A stretch of 64,000 nt of DNA from DATJGF01 sp035495315 (GTDB lineage Bacteria; Verrucomicrobiota; Verrucomicrobiia; Limisphaerales; UBA8199). This document shows positions 24,669 through 35,100 of this stretch, one piece after another. Position 1 is the first letter of the stretch, and each line of letters opens with the position of its first letter. The notes beneath the pieces are model-generated. The model had not been told where the DNA came from. It ran no database searches and saw only the letters and a program-made list of their open reading frames with translations. Location: contig DATJGF010000063.1 in NCBI GenBank assembly GCA_035495315.1, positions 47,829 to 111,828 on the forward strand. The letters are read 5' to 3'. The position numbers were made by a program, and so were the translations under genes.

Positions 24669-25910
24669 TTACAGCCGCTTCCCGACCTCGTCAGGTAGTG
24701 GGGCGGCGCGGTCAAATTTCGCCAGTGGGGAGGTTTCCGTTTCGGGTGGTTTTGGCAAGGCGAAATAGAACGTGGCCCCGTGGTCGACGGCGCTCTCGGC
24801 CCAAACGCGGCCGCCATGGCGTTGGATAACGCGGCGGACGATGGCGAGGCCGATGCCCGTGCCCTCAAATTCTCTTTCGTCATGGAGCCGCTGGAATACA
24901 CCAAAGAGCTTCGAGGACTGCTCCATATCAAAGCCGACGCCGTTGTCCCGCACGAAGAAGATCACTTCGTCGTCGGTCTCGGTGGAACCAACTTCAATGC
25001 GCGCTTGAGGCCGAGGCGAGGAATATTTCAACGCGTTGGACAGCAGATTAGTAAAGACCTGGCGCAGGGCGACGGGGTCGGCTTCGATGACCGGCAGAGG
25101 TGCTATGACCCAGTCGATGTCACGGCCGTGCATTTCTTCGCGCAAATGACCTCGCGCCTCGTTGACCAATGCGGTGACATTGACGGGAATCTTCCGCAAC
25201 TCTTTGCGGCCGACTCGGGATAAGCTAAGCAGGTCGTCCACCAAATGGCCCAAGTGTTCGGCAGCCTCGGCCACAATGCGCAGGCGCTGGCGGCTCTCGT
25301 CGTTGAGGTGCGGCTGGAGACTCTGTTCGAGCAGGTAGATGAAGGAGTTTATATGCCGCAATGGCGCACGGAGGTCGTGCGAGACCGAATAGCTGAATGC
25401 CTCGAGTTCTTTGGTGGCGGCTTGTAGTTCGCGGGTTTTTCGCGCGACCCGTTCCTCGAGGTCAGCCTTGCTCTGTTCGCTTTGTTGTTCTTTCTCGCGC
25501 AGCGTCCGCTCCAGTCGGAGATGTTGGGCTTCGCGCTGGGCGAGACGGAGGGAGCGCTTGAATTTGGGCAACCAATGTGTGGGATGCTGCTTGGAGACGA
25601 AACCGTCGGCGCCGCGTTGAAGCGCTTCCAGAGCGAGAGGATCTTCATCGGAGCCGGTGATGAAGATGAAAGGGACGTCCGGGCGCATGGCCCGAGCGAT
25701 GTTGAGAGCGGCGACGCTATCCAACTCTCTGCTTCCATGTTCTGAGACGATCAAGTCCGGGCGCTGCTCTTCCAAAGCCTGCTCGAATTCCTCGCGGGTC
25801 TGCACCCGCATCAGCTTGAAAGCCAAGTCGCCGGCGTGCAGGATGCCTCGGATAAGCTCGGTGTCCTCCGTACCTTCTTCGACCATTAGTATGAGTGCAT
25901 CCTGGTTCAT
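24669..25910 (-). CDS. Histidine kinase with N-terminal degenerate receiver domain
   Basis: 413 residues. Residues 1-120 form a receiver-like domain. Where the phosphoacceptor Asp should stand the sequence reads LIVSEHGSRE (Glu57); the acidic pair Glu11/Glu12, Thr85 (FITGSDED) and Lys107 (FVSKQHP) are kept. A coiled coil (about 122-170) leads to HisKA with the phosphorylated His178 in FSYSVSHDLRAPLRHI and a HATPase domain (NLLSNALKYSS, DNGVGFD, GTGIGLAIV), the phytochrome-like kinase class. No transmembrane segment, so cytoplasmic. No response regulator gene is adjacent, so its partner is unknown. Glu57 may act as a phospho-mimic or make the domain a fixed adaptor. Confidence 0.88.
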   Translation of the reverse strand: MNQDALILMVEEGTEDTELIRGILHAGDLAFKLMRVQTREEFEQALEEQRPDLIVSEHGSRELDSVAALNIARAMRPDVPFIFITGSDEDPLALEALQRGADGFVSKQHPTHWLPKFKRSLRLAQREAQHLRLERTLREKEQQSEQSKADLEERVARKTRELQAATKELEAFSYSVSHDLRAPLRHINSFIYLLEQSLQPHLNDESRQRLRIVAEAAEHLGHLVDDLLSLSRVGRKELRKIPVNVTALVNEARGHLREEMHGRDIDWVIAPLPVIEADPVALRQVFTNLLSNALKYSSPRPQARIEVGSTETDDEVIFFVRDNGVGFDMEQSSKLFGVFQRLHDEREFEGTGIGLAIVRRVIQRHGGRVWAESAVDHGATFYFALPKPPETETSPLAKFDRAAPLPDEVGKRL

Positions 25911-26068
25911 GGGGTTGACAGACCTCCCGTCTGTACGTAATCGGCAAAACGTGCCATTGCACTGGGTAAAAGCCCTACTATTTGCGGGTGGCTACTCTAC
26001 TAATCGCCACAGACTCAATATTGCGGGCGAGCTTGCGCAAGCGGCAGAATTTCTTGACAATGGGCGGT

Positions 26069-29000
26069 ATGAAGAGTCGCAGACCGACGCTCCCGTGCTC
26101 CACCGCGACAGTTTCCTCGGCAATTTTCGCCCTGGTCCTTGTCCTCTGGCCCGCGGAGGGCCACGCAGATTACGAGGCCACAATTCTCAACCAGGGACCC
26201 GTTGGTTACTGGCCACTAAACGAAACAGTTCAGCCTCCACCGCAACCGGTTCTGGCGACTAATTTGGGAGCTTACGGCGCGGCGCTGAACGGCTTTTTTC
26301 TTAACGGGCCGATTCGTGGACAACCCGGCGCACTGCTGGACAGTCCGGCGACGTCGGTCCGGTTCACCAATGAAGATTGGACGGTGGCGAGAGTTGGTTC
26401 GTACATGGATGTGTTTTACACAAATGCGCTGAATCCCAGCGGCTCGTTCACGGTCGAGTTCTGGGCTAAACCGGCGTCGGCGCCGCCTTTGGTTGTCGAT
26501 CCGGTGGATATTGAACCGGTGTATTCGACTGTCTGCTCGCTGGACACCCGACTGAACCAGGGTTTCAGCCGGATCGGCTACGTCTTTTACATCGATGGCA
26601 GAGGCGGCTGGCAATTTCGGCTTGGTGGGATAAACGGTTATTTGGCAGTGGCCAAAGGAGGCAGTTTTACCGTCGGAGGGTGGACGCATGTCGCGGGAGT
26701 TTCAACCGGCTCGAGCCTCGAGCTATACGTCGATGGCCAGCAAGTCGCCGTGGCAAATTTTAACGCGGCCGATTTTACGCCCAACACGAATGCGCATTTT
26801 CGAGTGGGGATGACGACTTTCCCTAACCGGTGTTTTAACGGCTGGATTGAGGAAGTCGCTTTTTACCAAACCAATCTCGACGCCAACACCATCAAGGCGC
26901 ATTTTGACGCTGCAAGCACGAATACGCTGGGTTATGCGGATCAGATCCTGGTGGATAATCCAATCGGCTATTGGCGGCTCGGGGAACCGGGGGACCCTAT
27001 AGGTATGAATCTTGGTGCGTTAGGGGCTGCCGGAAACGCCAGCTACATTGCTGATGCTATTCCAGGAGCACCCGGCGTGGGACCGCCGGATTATTCCGGC
27101 TTCGATACTAACAACCGCGCAGTTTCCTTCGATGGCTTGGGTGGATATGTGCAATTGCCACCCTTGAGCCTGAATGTTAACACCGTCAGCATCACCGGTT
27201 GGGTCAAAACCGAAGGGGCCCAGCCACCTGGAACTGGAATCATCTTAAACCGGAGTGCGTCCGGCGCCGGCGGCTTGACAATCGATGCCGCGGGCGGTCT
27301 GGGTTTAGGCTACAACTGGAACAATGACCCCGCGACGTATAACTGGGATAGCGGTCTAGTGCTGCCCGATTCCGACTGGGCTTATGTGGCTCTCGTTGTA
27401 CAGCCGACACAGGCGGCTTTGTTTATGGCGCAAGGCACCAACGTTACGACATTCACGGGAGCGACAAATGTTCTGGTCCATGCTGCACAGAGTTTCGATG
27501 GCATTACGATGCTTGGGGGCGATCCAATATTTAACAACCGATATTTCGCCGGCTTAATCGATGAAGTTGCGATGTTTGGTCGCGCGTTAAGCGTTGGCGA
27601 CGTCTTTAGCGAATATGCGGCGGCGATTGGCGGAGTGGCTCCCCAGATTTTTGCTGCACCGCAGGCGCCGAGCAACGAGCTGTTTACTGCAGGAAGCTTC
27701 ACGTTGTCGGTGGATGCGGGCGGCACGCCAGAGCTGACGTATCAGTGGCGGAAAGATGGGCAAGTGTTGACTGACGCGACGATGAGTGCGCTGACAAGGA
27801 CCAACATCGATACGCCGGACAAGGGCAGTTATGATGTCGTGGTCAGCAACAGCTTTGGTTCGGTGACCAGCCAGCCGGTGGCCATCACGATCACTGAGAT
27901 GAAGGTGCCTGCGATTGTGCAAAATCCTCGAAGCCGCACGCTTTATCCTGGGGGCACTCTTGCCTTAACGGTGTCGGTTTCCGGTGGCACGCTGGATTAT
28001 CAGTGGCAAAAGGATGGCGTGCCGATACCTGATGCGACAACGTCGACCTATGTCGTCGCGAGCGCTGGACCGGCTGATAGCGGCAGCTACATCATGGTGG
28101 CGACAAATCAGCTGGGTTCTGCGACCAGCGATGCGGCTGTTGTGACAGTGGTTTCTCCGGCCGCTGGGAGCCTCGAAGCCGCAATTGTGGCCGATGGGCC
28201 AGAGGCTTGGTGGCGGCTGGATGAGGGGTCGGGAGCGACTCTGATGGCAGACGCGATGGGACGTCATGAGGGCACCTATACCGGGGCTGTAGTTCTAGGG
28301 CAGCCAGGGGCAATCACCGAAAGCTCGAATAGCGCGGCGTCTTTTGATGGGACCGGATACGGCCTGGTGCCGTATTCACCGGCGCTCAATGCTCCTTCGA
28401 TGACGCTGGAATGTTGGGCCAAACCAACTGAACTGGGTGAGGTACTTTGTCCGGCCTCGACTCATTTCGTGAATCAAGGTTGCTATTTTCAGACCGGTGT
28501 CCCGGCGGTAGGGCAATGGACGGCCGGTTATGGCGTAGGCGGTGCGGATTACTACGCGATTTCGCGCACTCCTGCAGCGACGATGGCCTCCAACACTTGG
28601 TCGCACCTGGTGATAACGGTTGATTCCGGCACGTTCTTGCGGTTCTACATCAATGGCCAATGGGATCGGACGGTCTACTTTGATCTCGAACACAACGGCG
28701 CAGGGCCGCTGCTGATCGGCGCTCGAGGTGGGTCTTCGACGGTGCCAGCGGACATGCTCTGGAAAGGGGCGGTGGACGAGGTCGTAGCTTATTCGAACGT
28801 CCTCTCGCTCACCCAGATCCGGAATCACTATGCAGCCGGGCTTTACGGCACCAACACCCCACCCGTGTTCAAGCTTCAGCCAGAGCCGCAGGTAGTACAG
28901 GCAGGTAGTGCGATAACGCTGCGAGTCCAGGTAGAAGGCACGCTTCCGATTACCTTGCAATGGTTCAAAGATACGACCCCAATCATCAATGAGACCAATA

Positions 29001-30013
29001 CAACGGTTACCTTGAGCAATGTGACGCTCACTAGCGCTGGCCAGTATCAAGTGATGGCGATCAACCCTGCGGGCACGAACGTCAGCAGCCTTGCAACCGT
29101 TTCGGTAATGCCGCCGCCCACCTTCGCAAATCTTACCAACGGGCTCGTGCTGCATTTGCGCTTCGACGGCGACGAGGCCGACTCGTCCGGTTTGGGACAC
29201 GAGGTTATCGCGCACGGGGCGCCCCTGTTTATCGGCGGGCCGGTGGGTTCTAATGCCATTCAACTGACCACCCTGCAGGCTTCAAATGTTTACAATTACG
29301 TTTCGGTGCCTGCCGCGCCTGACTTGAATTTTGGGGCGACCGACAGCTTCTCGATTTCGTTTTGGATTAACTACACCAATGTTCCAGGCGATTTGCCGAT
29401 GATCGGCAACGCGACAAACTCAACCTTTCGGACCGGTTGGGTGTTGGCTGACAGCAGCGGCCAATTGCAATGGACGTTGGTGGGGACAGATGACACGTCT
29501 ATCCTAGCGAGTCCGGTCGCAACAGGGCCGGTTAGCGGTCCGAAAATCAACGATGGCAATTGGCATAACGTAATTGTGTCAGTTGATCGCCTCATTGGGC
29601 TTGCAAACACGTATATCGACGGTGCGCCGGTTAATTCGCTTTCGATTGCCGGGCTGGGCAGTTTGGATACAGCCGGTCCGATTGCTCTGGGGCAGGATCC
29701 CACGGGCACCTACCCTGTCGACGGCAGTTTCGGCATCGACGATGTGGGAATTTGGCGTCGGGCCCTTACGGCGTACGATGCCGGTGCAATTTACCAACTG
29801 GGGCAAAACTTCGGCCAGAGCTTCGATAGCTATGGGCCGGTGCGATTAGTCCAGCTGCGGACGGAGAGCGGTTTGCAGCTTATTTGGCAAGCTGGCACGC
29901 TCATTGAGGCAGATTCAGTCGATGGACCTTGGAGTCCGGTTCCAGGTGCAACTCCGCCGACGTACATGGTCACTCCGGGCCCGGGAAATAAGTTTTTTGC
30001 GGTTCAATTGTAA
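26069..30013 (+). CDS. Large secreted LamG and Ig-like domain protein
   Basis: 1314 residues from the ATG at 26069 (weak GGGCGG before it; an ATG at 26060 is also possible). Signal peptide ending near EGHADYE, then LamG/concanavalin-like domains at about 40-280 (GYWPLNE, SFTVEFWAKP), 290-520 (GYWRLGEPG), 705-925 (AWWRLDEGSG) and 1025-1245 (LVLHLRFDGDEADSSG). Ig-like domains lie at about 525-608, 612-696 and 930-1015 (LTYQWRKDG, LDYQWQKDG, ITLQWFKDT). The C-terminus ends GPGNKFFAVQL, a relative of the RFYRV-type tail seen in the 6694 protein. Likely exported and carbohydrate-binding; ligand unknown. Divergent from the kinase gene. Confidence 0.87.
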   Translation: MKSRRPTLPCSTATVSSAIFALVLVLWPAEGHADYEATILNQGPVGYWPLNETVQPPPQPVLATNLGAYGAALNGFFLNGPIRGQPGALLDSPATSVRFTNEDWTVARVGSYMDVFYTNALNPSGSFTVEFWAKPASAPPLVVDPVDIEPVYSTVCSLDTRLNQGFSRIGYVFYIDGRGGWQFRLGGINGYLAVAKGGSFTVGGWTHVAGVSTGSSLELYVDGQQVAVANFNAADFTPNTNAHFRVGMTTFPNRCFNGWIEEVAFYQTNLDANTIKAHFDAASTNTLGYADQILVDNPIGYWRLGEPGDPIGMNLGALGAAGNASYIADAIPGAPGVGPPDYSGFDTNNRAVSFDGLGGYVQLPPLSLNVNTVSITGWVKTEGAQPPGTGIILNRSASGAGGLTIDAAGGLGLGYNWNNDPATYNWDSGLVLPDSDWAYVALVVQPTQAALFMAQGTNVTTFTGATNVLVHAAQSFDGITMLGGDPIFNNRYFAGLIDEVAMFGRALSVGDVFSEYAAAIGGVAPQIFAAPQAPSNELFTAGSFTLSVDAGGTPELTYQWRKDGQVLTDATMSALTRTNIDTPDKGSYDVVVSNSFGSVTSQPVAITITEMKVPAIVQNPRSRTLYPGGTLALTVSVSGGTLDYQWQKDGVPIPDATTSTYVVASAGPADSGSYIMVATNQLGSATSDAAVVTVVSPAAGSLEAAIVADGPEAWWRLDEGSGATLMADAMGRHEGTYTGAVVLGQPGAITESSNSAASFDGTGYGLVPYSPALNAPSMTLECWAKPTELGEVLCPASTHFVNQGCYFQTGVPAVGQWTAGYGVGGADYYAISRTPAATMASNTWSHLVITVDSGTFLRFYINGQWDRTVYFDLEHNGAGPLLIGARGGSSTVPADMLWKGAVDEVVAYSNVLSLTQIRNHYAAGLYGTNTPPVFKLQPEPQVVQAGSAITLRVQVEGTLPITLQWFKDTTPIINETNTTVTLSNVTLTSAGQYQVMAINPAGTNVSSLATVSVMPPPTFANLTNGLVLHLRFDGDEADSSGLGHEVIAHGAPLFIGGPVGSNAIQLTTLQASNVYNYVSVPAAPDLNFGATDSFSISFWINYTNVPGDLPMIGNATNSTFRTGWVLADSSGQLQWTLVGTDDTSILASPVATGPVSGPKINDGNWHNVIVSVDRLIGLANTYIDGAPVNSLSIAGLGSLDTAGPIALGQDPTGTYPVDGSFGIDDVGIWRRALTAYDAGAIYQLGQNFGQSFDSYGPVRLVQLRTESGLQLIWQAGTLIEADSVDGPWSPVPGATPPTYMVTPGPGNKFFAVQL

Positions 30014-30242
30014 GAGCCGAATTCTGAAAGCCCGAAGGCCTAAGTAATATGCGAAACCCGGATCGAAAAACCGAACCAATAAGCCTCCTAAAAGAAGCGA
30101 AAATCGGGTAAAAGTTGGCGTCTAGGGCTTTTTAAGGCGGTCCAGAAGACCTCAAAGTATCGATCCTGAATACTGGTGTCGAAAAGTCCGTCGATCCTGA
30201 TGACAGATGACGTAATCCAGCGTAATTTGTTAAAGGAACCAT

Positions 30243-32165
30243 ATGAAAATCCGGAATGTCGGAAGCTGGAACCTGGCGGTGGGTCTAACCATGCTATCGG
30301 TAGCTGTCACTTGTCTTGCCGAAAACTCGAGCCCGCCCAATCCAGAGGACCCCCCCGCGCAGGTTGCGCCGACGGCCAGCGCTCAACCGCAGGAAATGGC
30401 CGAGTCGGCCGTCTCCGAGTCAATATCAACCAACGACATATCAACGGCTCCATTCCAGGCGGTTGCCGAGGAGAAGGCATTACCTGTAACTATCCACCCC
30501 ACCCGTCCCCTCGCGGAGATTGTCAAATTGGCAAATTCAGGCGTCGAAGAGCGCGTGCTGATGGCTTTTGTAACCAACTCCACGAGCACATTTAATCTAA
30601 GCGCGGAGGAGATAATTTACTTAAAGGACATCGGGGTGCCTGACGCGGTGGTCACTGCGATGATTGTGCGGGATCAGACGTTACGTGAAAACTCGTTAGT
30701 CGCGGCTGCAGCGACTGTAGAACCTCCGATGGCGCCATCAGCCGCCGAAGTAGCCCCCCAACCGGACGCCGCTGCTCCACAATATCCTCAAGAACCGGTG
30801 CCGATGGCTGGAGAGGTCGCGAGTGATGCTGGATTTTATGACGCGTTGGCGCCGTACGGGAACTGGGTGGATGTCGCGGGGTACGGCCGCTGCTGGCAAC
30901 CGACAGTCGTGGTGGCAAACCCCGGATGGCAACCCTATTACGATTCGGGCCGGTGGATTTATACGGACTGCGGGTGGTATTGGGTTTCGGATTACTCGTG
31001 GGGCTGGGCGCCTTTCCATTACGGACGGTGGTTTCATCATAATCATCTCGGCTGGTGCTGGATGCCCGATACGGTTTGGGGCGCCTCATGGGTGAGTTGG
31101 CGTTACACGGATGATTATTGTGGCTGGGCACCATTGCCTCCGGGCGCTTACTTCACGGTAGGAGTTGGGCTGACCTTTCATGGGCACCATGTCAGTCATT
31201 ACGATGATTGCGGCTTAAGGCCCTCGCAATATCGGTTTGTCGCCTGGAACCATTTCAACGACCGCGATTTCCATCATTACCGCTTGGCGCCCGAACATCG
31301 GGACAGGATTTACAAGCAATCCGTGGTGGCCAATAGCTTTAGCGGTGATAGCCAGAAAACCAAGAACGTTGGCTTACCGCCGCAGAAGGTGGCTTCCTCG
31401 ACCGGCGTCCCGCTACGGCCGGTAGCGATACGGGAGGTTGGCGGCACGAGCAGGACTGGTGGACGAGCTGAACGTTTCGAATCAGGCAATCGCACAATGA
31501 CGATTTATCGGCCTGGCCTTAACGGAACCACTTCGAGACCGGCTGGCGGCAGGCCAAACGGCATAAGTCCGAAGGCTCCTGCCACCGGTGCTCATTCCGC
31601 AGCGCCGATAATTCTTCGGGGTCCTCAAAACTCCGCGACGAAGGAAACTGCGCCACCCAATTCAGTGGTCGTGATTGGGCGCAAGAATCCTGACGGAACA
31701 CAAACCTTCACTCGCACAACGGTTCCGTCATCCGCCCGCCCGGCGCTCCCCTCAGCATCAGCCGATCGCACGGCGACCTGGACGGGAAAAAATTCAGCAA
31801 CGCCTTGGGCGGATAATGAGATTGCTCGCGACACACCGGACGTAAACTCCTGGCGTCAAGGGGCGTCAGGAAACACGGGTTACCGCGTGCCGGCTTATGT
31901 GCCGCGGAACGGTGCTCCGGGGCTTCCGTACCAGCGTCCAACGCCGAGGTATATGCCTTCGGCTCCCAGCTCTCAACCCTCAGCCAGGAATGCCACTGGC
32001 AATAGCAGCGCTCATTATACGCCGCCGCCCTCATTTAATGTCCCGCAGAAATCGTCTGCGGCCCCGGCTCCGGCTCCTTCCAGGCCCCAAGTAGAAGCGC
32101 GCCCGGCACCGTCTGCTCCGCCGCAGTCCGCCCCGGCTCAGCCCGGAAATCGAAACCCGCGCTGA
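30243..32165 (+). CDS. DUF6600-domain secreted protein
   Basis: 640 residues. Signal peptide (MLSVAVTCLAENSS), then a short helical pair (LAEIVKLANSGVEERVLMAFV; LSAEEIIYLKDIGVPDAVVTAMI), then the DUF6600 region (about 195-370), rich in Trp/Tyr/Gly: YDALAPYGNWVDVAGYGRCW, YDSGRWIYTDCGWYWVSDYSWGWAPFHYGRW (in part) and GWAPLPPGAYF. The C-terminal 250 residues are low-complexity Pro/Ser/Ala, possibly a surface or periplasmic stalk. AAAGGA precedes the ATG. Convergent with the ABC permease gene, 17 bp apart. Function is not known for the family. Confidence 0.82.
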   Translation: MKIRNVGSWNLAVGLTMLSVAVTCLAENSSPPNPEDPPAQVAPTASAQPQEMAESAVSESISTNDISTAPFQAVAEEKALPVTIHPTRPLAEIVKLANSGVEERVLMAFVTNSTSTFNLSAEEIIYLKDIGVPDAVVTAMIVRDQTLRENSLVAAAATVEPPMAPSAAEVAPQPDAAAPQYPQEPVPMAGEVASDAGFYDALAPYGNWVDVAGYGRCWQPTVVVANPGWQPYYDSGRWIYTDCGWYWVSDYSWGWAPFHYGRWFHHNHLGWCWMPDTVWGASWVSWRYTDDYCGWAPLPPGAYFTVGVGLTFHGHHVSHYDDCGLRPSQYRFVAWNHFNDRDFHHYRLAPEHRDRIYKQSVVANSFSGDSQKTKNVGLPPQKVASSTGVPLRPVAIREVGGTSRTGGRAERFESGNRTMTIYRPGLNGTTSRPAGGRPNGISPKAPATGAHSAAPIILRGPQNSATKETAPPNSVVVIGRKNPDGTQTFTRTTVPSSARPALPSASADRTATWTGKNSATPWADNEIARDTPDVNSWRQGASGNTGYRVPAYVPRNGAPGLPYQRPTPRYMPSAPSSQPSARNATGNSSAHYTPPPSFNVPQKSSAAPAPAPSRPQVEARPAPSAPPQSAPAQPGNRNPR

Positions 32166-32182
32166 ATGGCTTAAGTCATCGT

Positions 32183-35100
32183 TCATTCGTTGCGTAATGT
32201 CTTTAGCAGATCGCCTCGAAGTGCCGCGTGTGTTGCGAGCCACGTCCAAAGGCCGCCATTAAGCAAGATAGCGGCAAGAGTTATTCCCAGGAAAGAGTAA
32301 GGCAATCGAGTCGCCGGCGAGAGGAGCGCCGGCAGAACCGCCACCGCCGCCGCCAGCAGGCCCAGACCCAGCCCGAGCCCCAACAAGGCGCCGTGTTCGC
32401 TCAAGATCAACCACAATAATTGTTTCCTGCGAAAGCCTACTGCCAATAACAAGCCCAGTTCACCGCGCCGCTCGAGCACGTTGCGCAAGACCACTACACC
32501 CAACCCGGCGCTGCCTAGGAGCAGACCCAGACCGCCCAGGATTTGGAAAGTGCCCAGGTATGTGTTTTGCACTGCGTTAAAGGCGTTCAAGCGTTGAACT
32601 GTTGGCGTTAACTCAAGGCCGACATCCTGCAGGGCGCGAGTGAGTGTTTTGGAGAATTGGTTCACGGAGTTGGAGGGAGTATCCAGCAGAAACATGCGGT
32701 AACCGCTCTCACCAGGGAAGTGCTCAACGAACGCGGCTTCATCAATGAGGAGACTGCCCTGCAAAATCGAATTGGCAACGGCGCCAACCAGCCGCAGCTT
32801 GAGTGATTGGCCGGAACTGTCTGTATAATCGATTGTATCGCCGATCTTTTTGCCAAGGGCCCATTCAATGGAGTTCGCATCACCAATAGCAGGAATTTCG
32901 TCCGGACGAAGATTCTTCGACGCGGCAGGGCGAGTTAAGAGTGACCAGCCTTTGGTGGCATCAAGATCCTTGGCCACCGCGGCAAAAGTGAACCGGCCGG
33001 TTAATTGGTCCGGTTTGACTCCGAGCAGACGCGGTTTCTGAGCGCGATTCAGGTTGAGACAACTAGCCTCGTCGCCATCGTGGACCCGAAAGGGAATCAC
33101 CTGGGCGCCGGCAAAGTCGTGGTCGGATAGCCCGAAAAACTGCCGCCCGGCGCTGGTATTAAGGTCCTGAACGACTGATAAGCTCGACTCCCCGATCAGG
33201 GCGAAGCCGCCGGTGCCGGATGTTCGTTGGGTTGCGTCAAGGTTGGCGTCGAGGCGAAAGACGGCGATAGCGGCGATGAGAAAGCAGCCGGAGGAAAGCA
33301 ATGCGACCGTAGCGACACTGCGCTTTCGGCGGCGGGCACAACCACGGACTCCCAAACTGGCGAGGGTGAGTTGAGGCGTGTTGGCGACTCGTTCGAGGCG
33401 GGCAAGCCACGCGGCGACCAGGGCCAGGCCGGAGATAAGGAACAAAGATCCGGCACCGAAAAAGGCGCCGGCATTGGCCGTGTCTTTCGTGATAATCATC
33501 CATCCAACGATGCCGAGCGCGAGAAGGCCTGAAACGAGGGCAATCCACAAAGCGCGGGAGTGGTGTCTGACGGCGCTGCTGTGTAATTCTCCCACGAGCA
33601 ATTCGCGGGCAGGTTGGCGAGCCTGGCGTCGCAGGCTGAGCCAGATGGTCAGCGTAGCGACCACCGTGCTCGACAGCAGTCCGATGAGTAACGTCACCGG
33701 TGTGACATAAAAGCCGAGTTGGGTTCCAGCAACCGCACTATTCCAAATTGTCGCCAGGCCCAAGAGCATCGCTTTGGCGTAAGCAATCCCGCCGAGCACT
33801 CCGAGAATGCCGCCGGCAAACGCCAGGGCTGCCCCTTCAACTAAAAGCAACCGACGGACTTGTTGGGGAGCAAATCCGAGCGCCAGAAAAGTGCCTACTT
33901 CGGTCGTCCGTTGTTCGAGACTGAACTGAAACAGGAGAGCCATCAACAGGAGTGCGGCGATCACCAAGAATAGACTAAACCCGAGGAACAGTTCGCCGAA
34001 ATCCTGGGCTTCAGTTGCTGCTTTAAGCGCTTGTTCGCGAACGGGCTCAAAGTGGAAACCAAGCGTTGCCGGGTCCAGGTTCGCGAGCAGATTGCGATAA
34101 ACCGCATCTCGATATGAGTCGACCAAGGAGTTATTGGGGACTTCGTAACGTATCGCAGTGAGCGAACCGAAGCGGCTGGCCCAAAGCGCCTGGCCCGCCG
34201 CCAATCTGATAAAGGCTTTGGGTGTGCCACGATATTGCTTCCAATACGCCTCATCTTTGTCGCGGATTGTATAGACGAGCGGAAAACCGGTATCCCACTG
34301 GTGGGTGCTCTCGGCTTTGGCGACGCCCGGAAAGTCGGGCATTAATGTGCGATCAGCATAAATCCCTTTCAACGGGATGATGCCACGCAGCCGGAAGGAA
34401 TTCGTTCGTTGAATCAGATGGCTCGCGGAATCGACCGCGTAATATACGAGGTCGAGTTTGTCTCCGGGCTTTAGATTAAGATCCTCAGCCAGCCATGGGT
34501 TGACCAGGATCTCATCCGCGCGCATGTCTGGCGGAGTGAAAGGGGCGTCGGCGGCCGTTACCATAGAGTAAGGAGTCGCCCGGTCGCCACATTGGACGAG
34601 ATTGGCCAGGTAAGTGAGGATTCGAATGCCATTAGTCACGAACCCGCAGGTGGCGATGTCGTTGGAGTTATTGTTTGAGACGGCGTCGTGGTTGGTGAGA
34701 AGTTGGCTGCATGGCGTGATTGCAGCCTGGATTATGGAGGGCTCCAGGAAAATGCGCGAACTGGTCAGCCCAATAGTGGGCTTAATCGATTCACCGCCCG
34801 TGAGGCTTGCCGGCTGGTCATTCGTGCGCAGCGATAGCTGAGCGTCTTCGAGATTGAAGACGCCCTTTAGTGTGCGATTCAGCGAATCGATTGCGACGGC
34901 AGCTGCCGCCCAGCTGTATGACTTTAGTTCGAGCGCCGGACCAGCGGGCGACCCACTTTGGGCCGATGCTGCAACCCGCTTTTGCTGTTCTTGCAACTTG
35001 TCTACTGAGTGGGGATCCAGCACCGGACCGTGGAGGAGTAAATTCGCCCGGGCGTCAAGCTCGACCCTCTGCGCAAGGACATCAAGCGGCAGGAACACAT

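Noticed and set aside
28376..29263. 295-residue minus-strand frame
   Set aside because: Antisense to the LamG/Ig protein; Arg/His-rich composition typical of a shadow frame.
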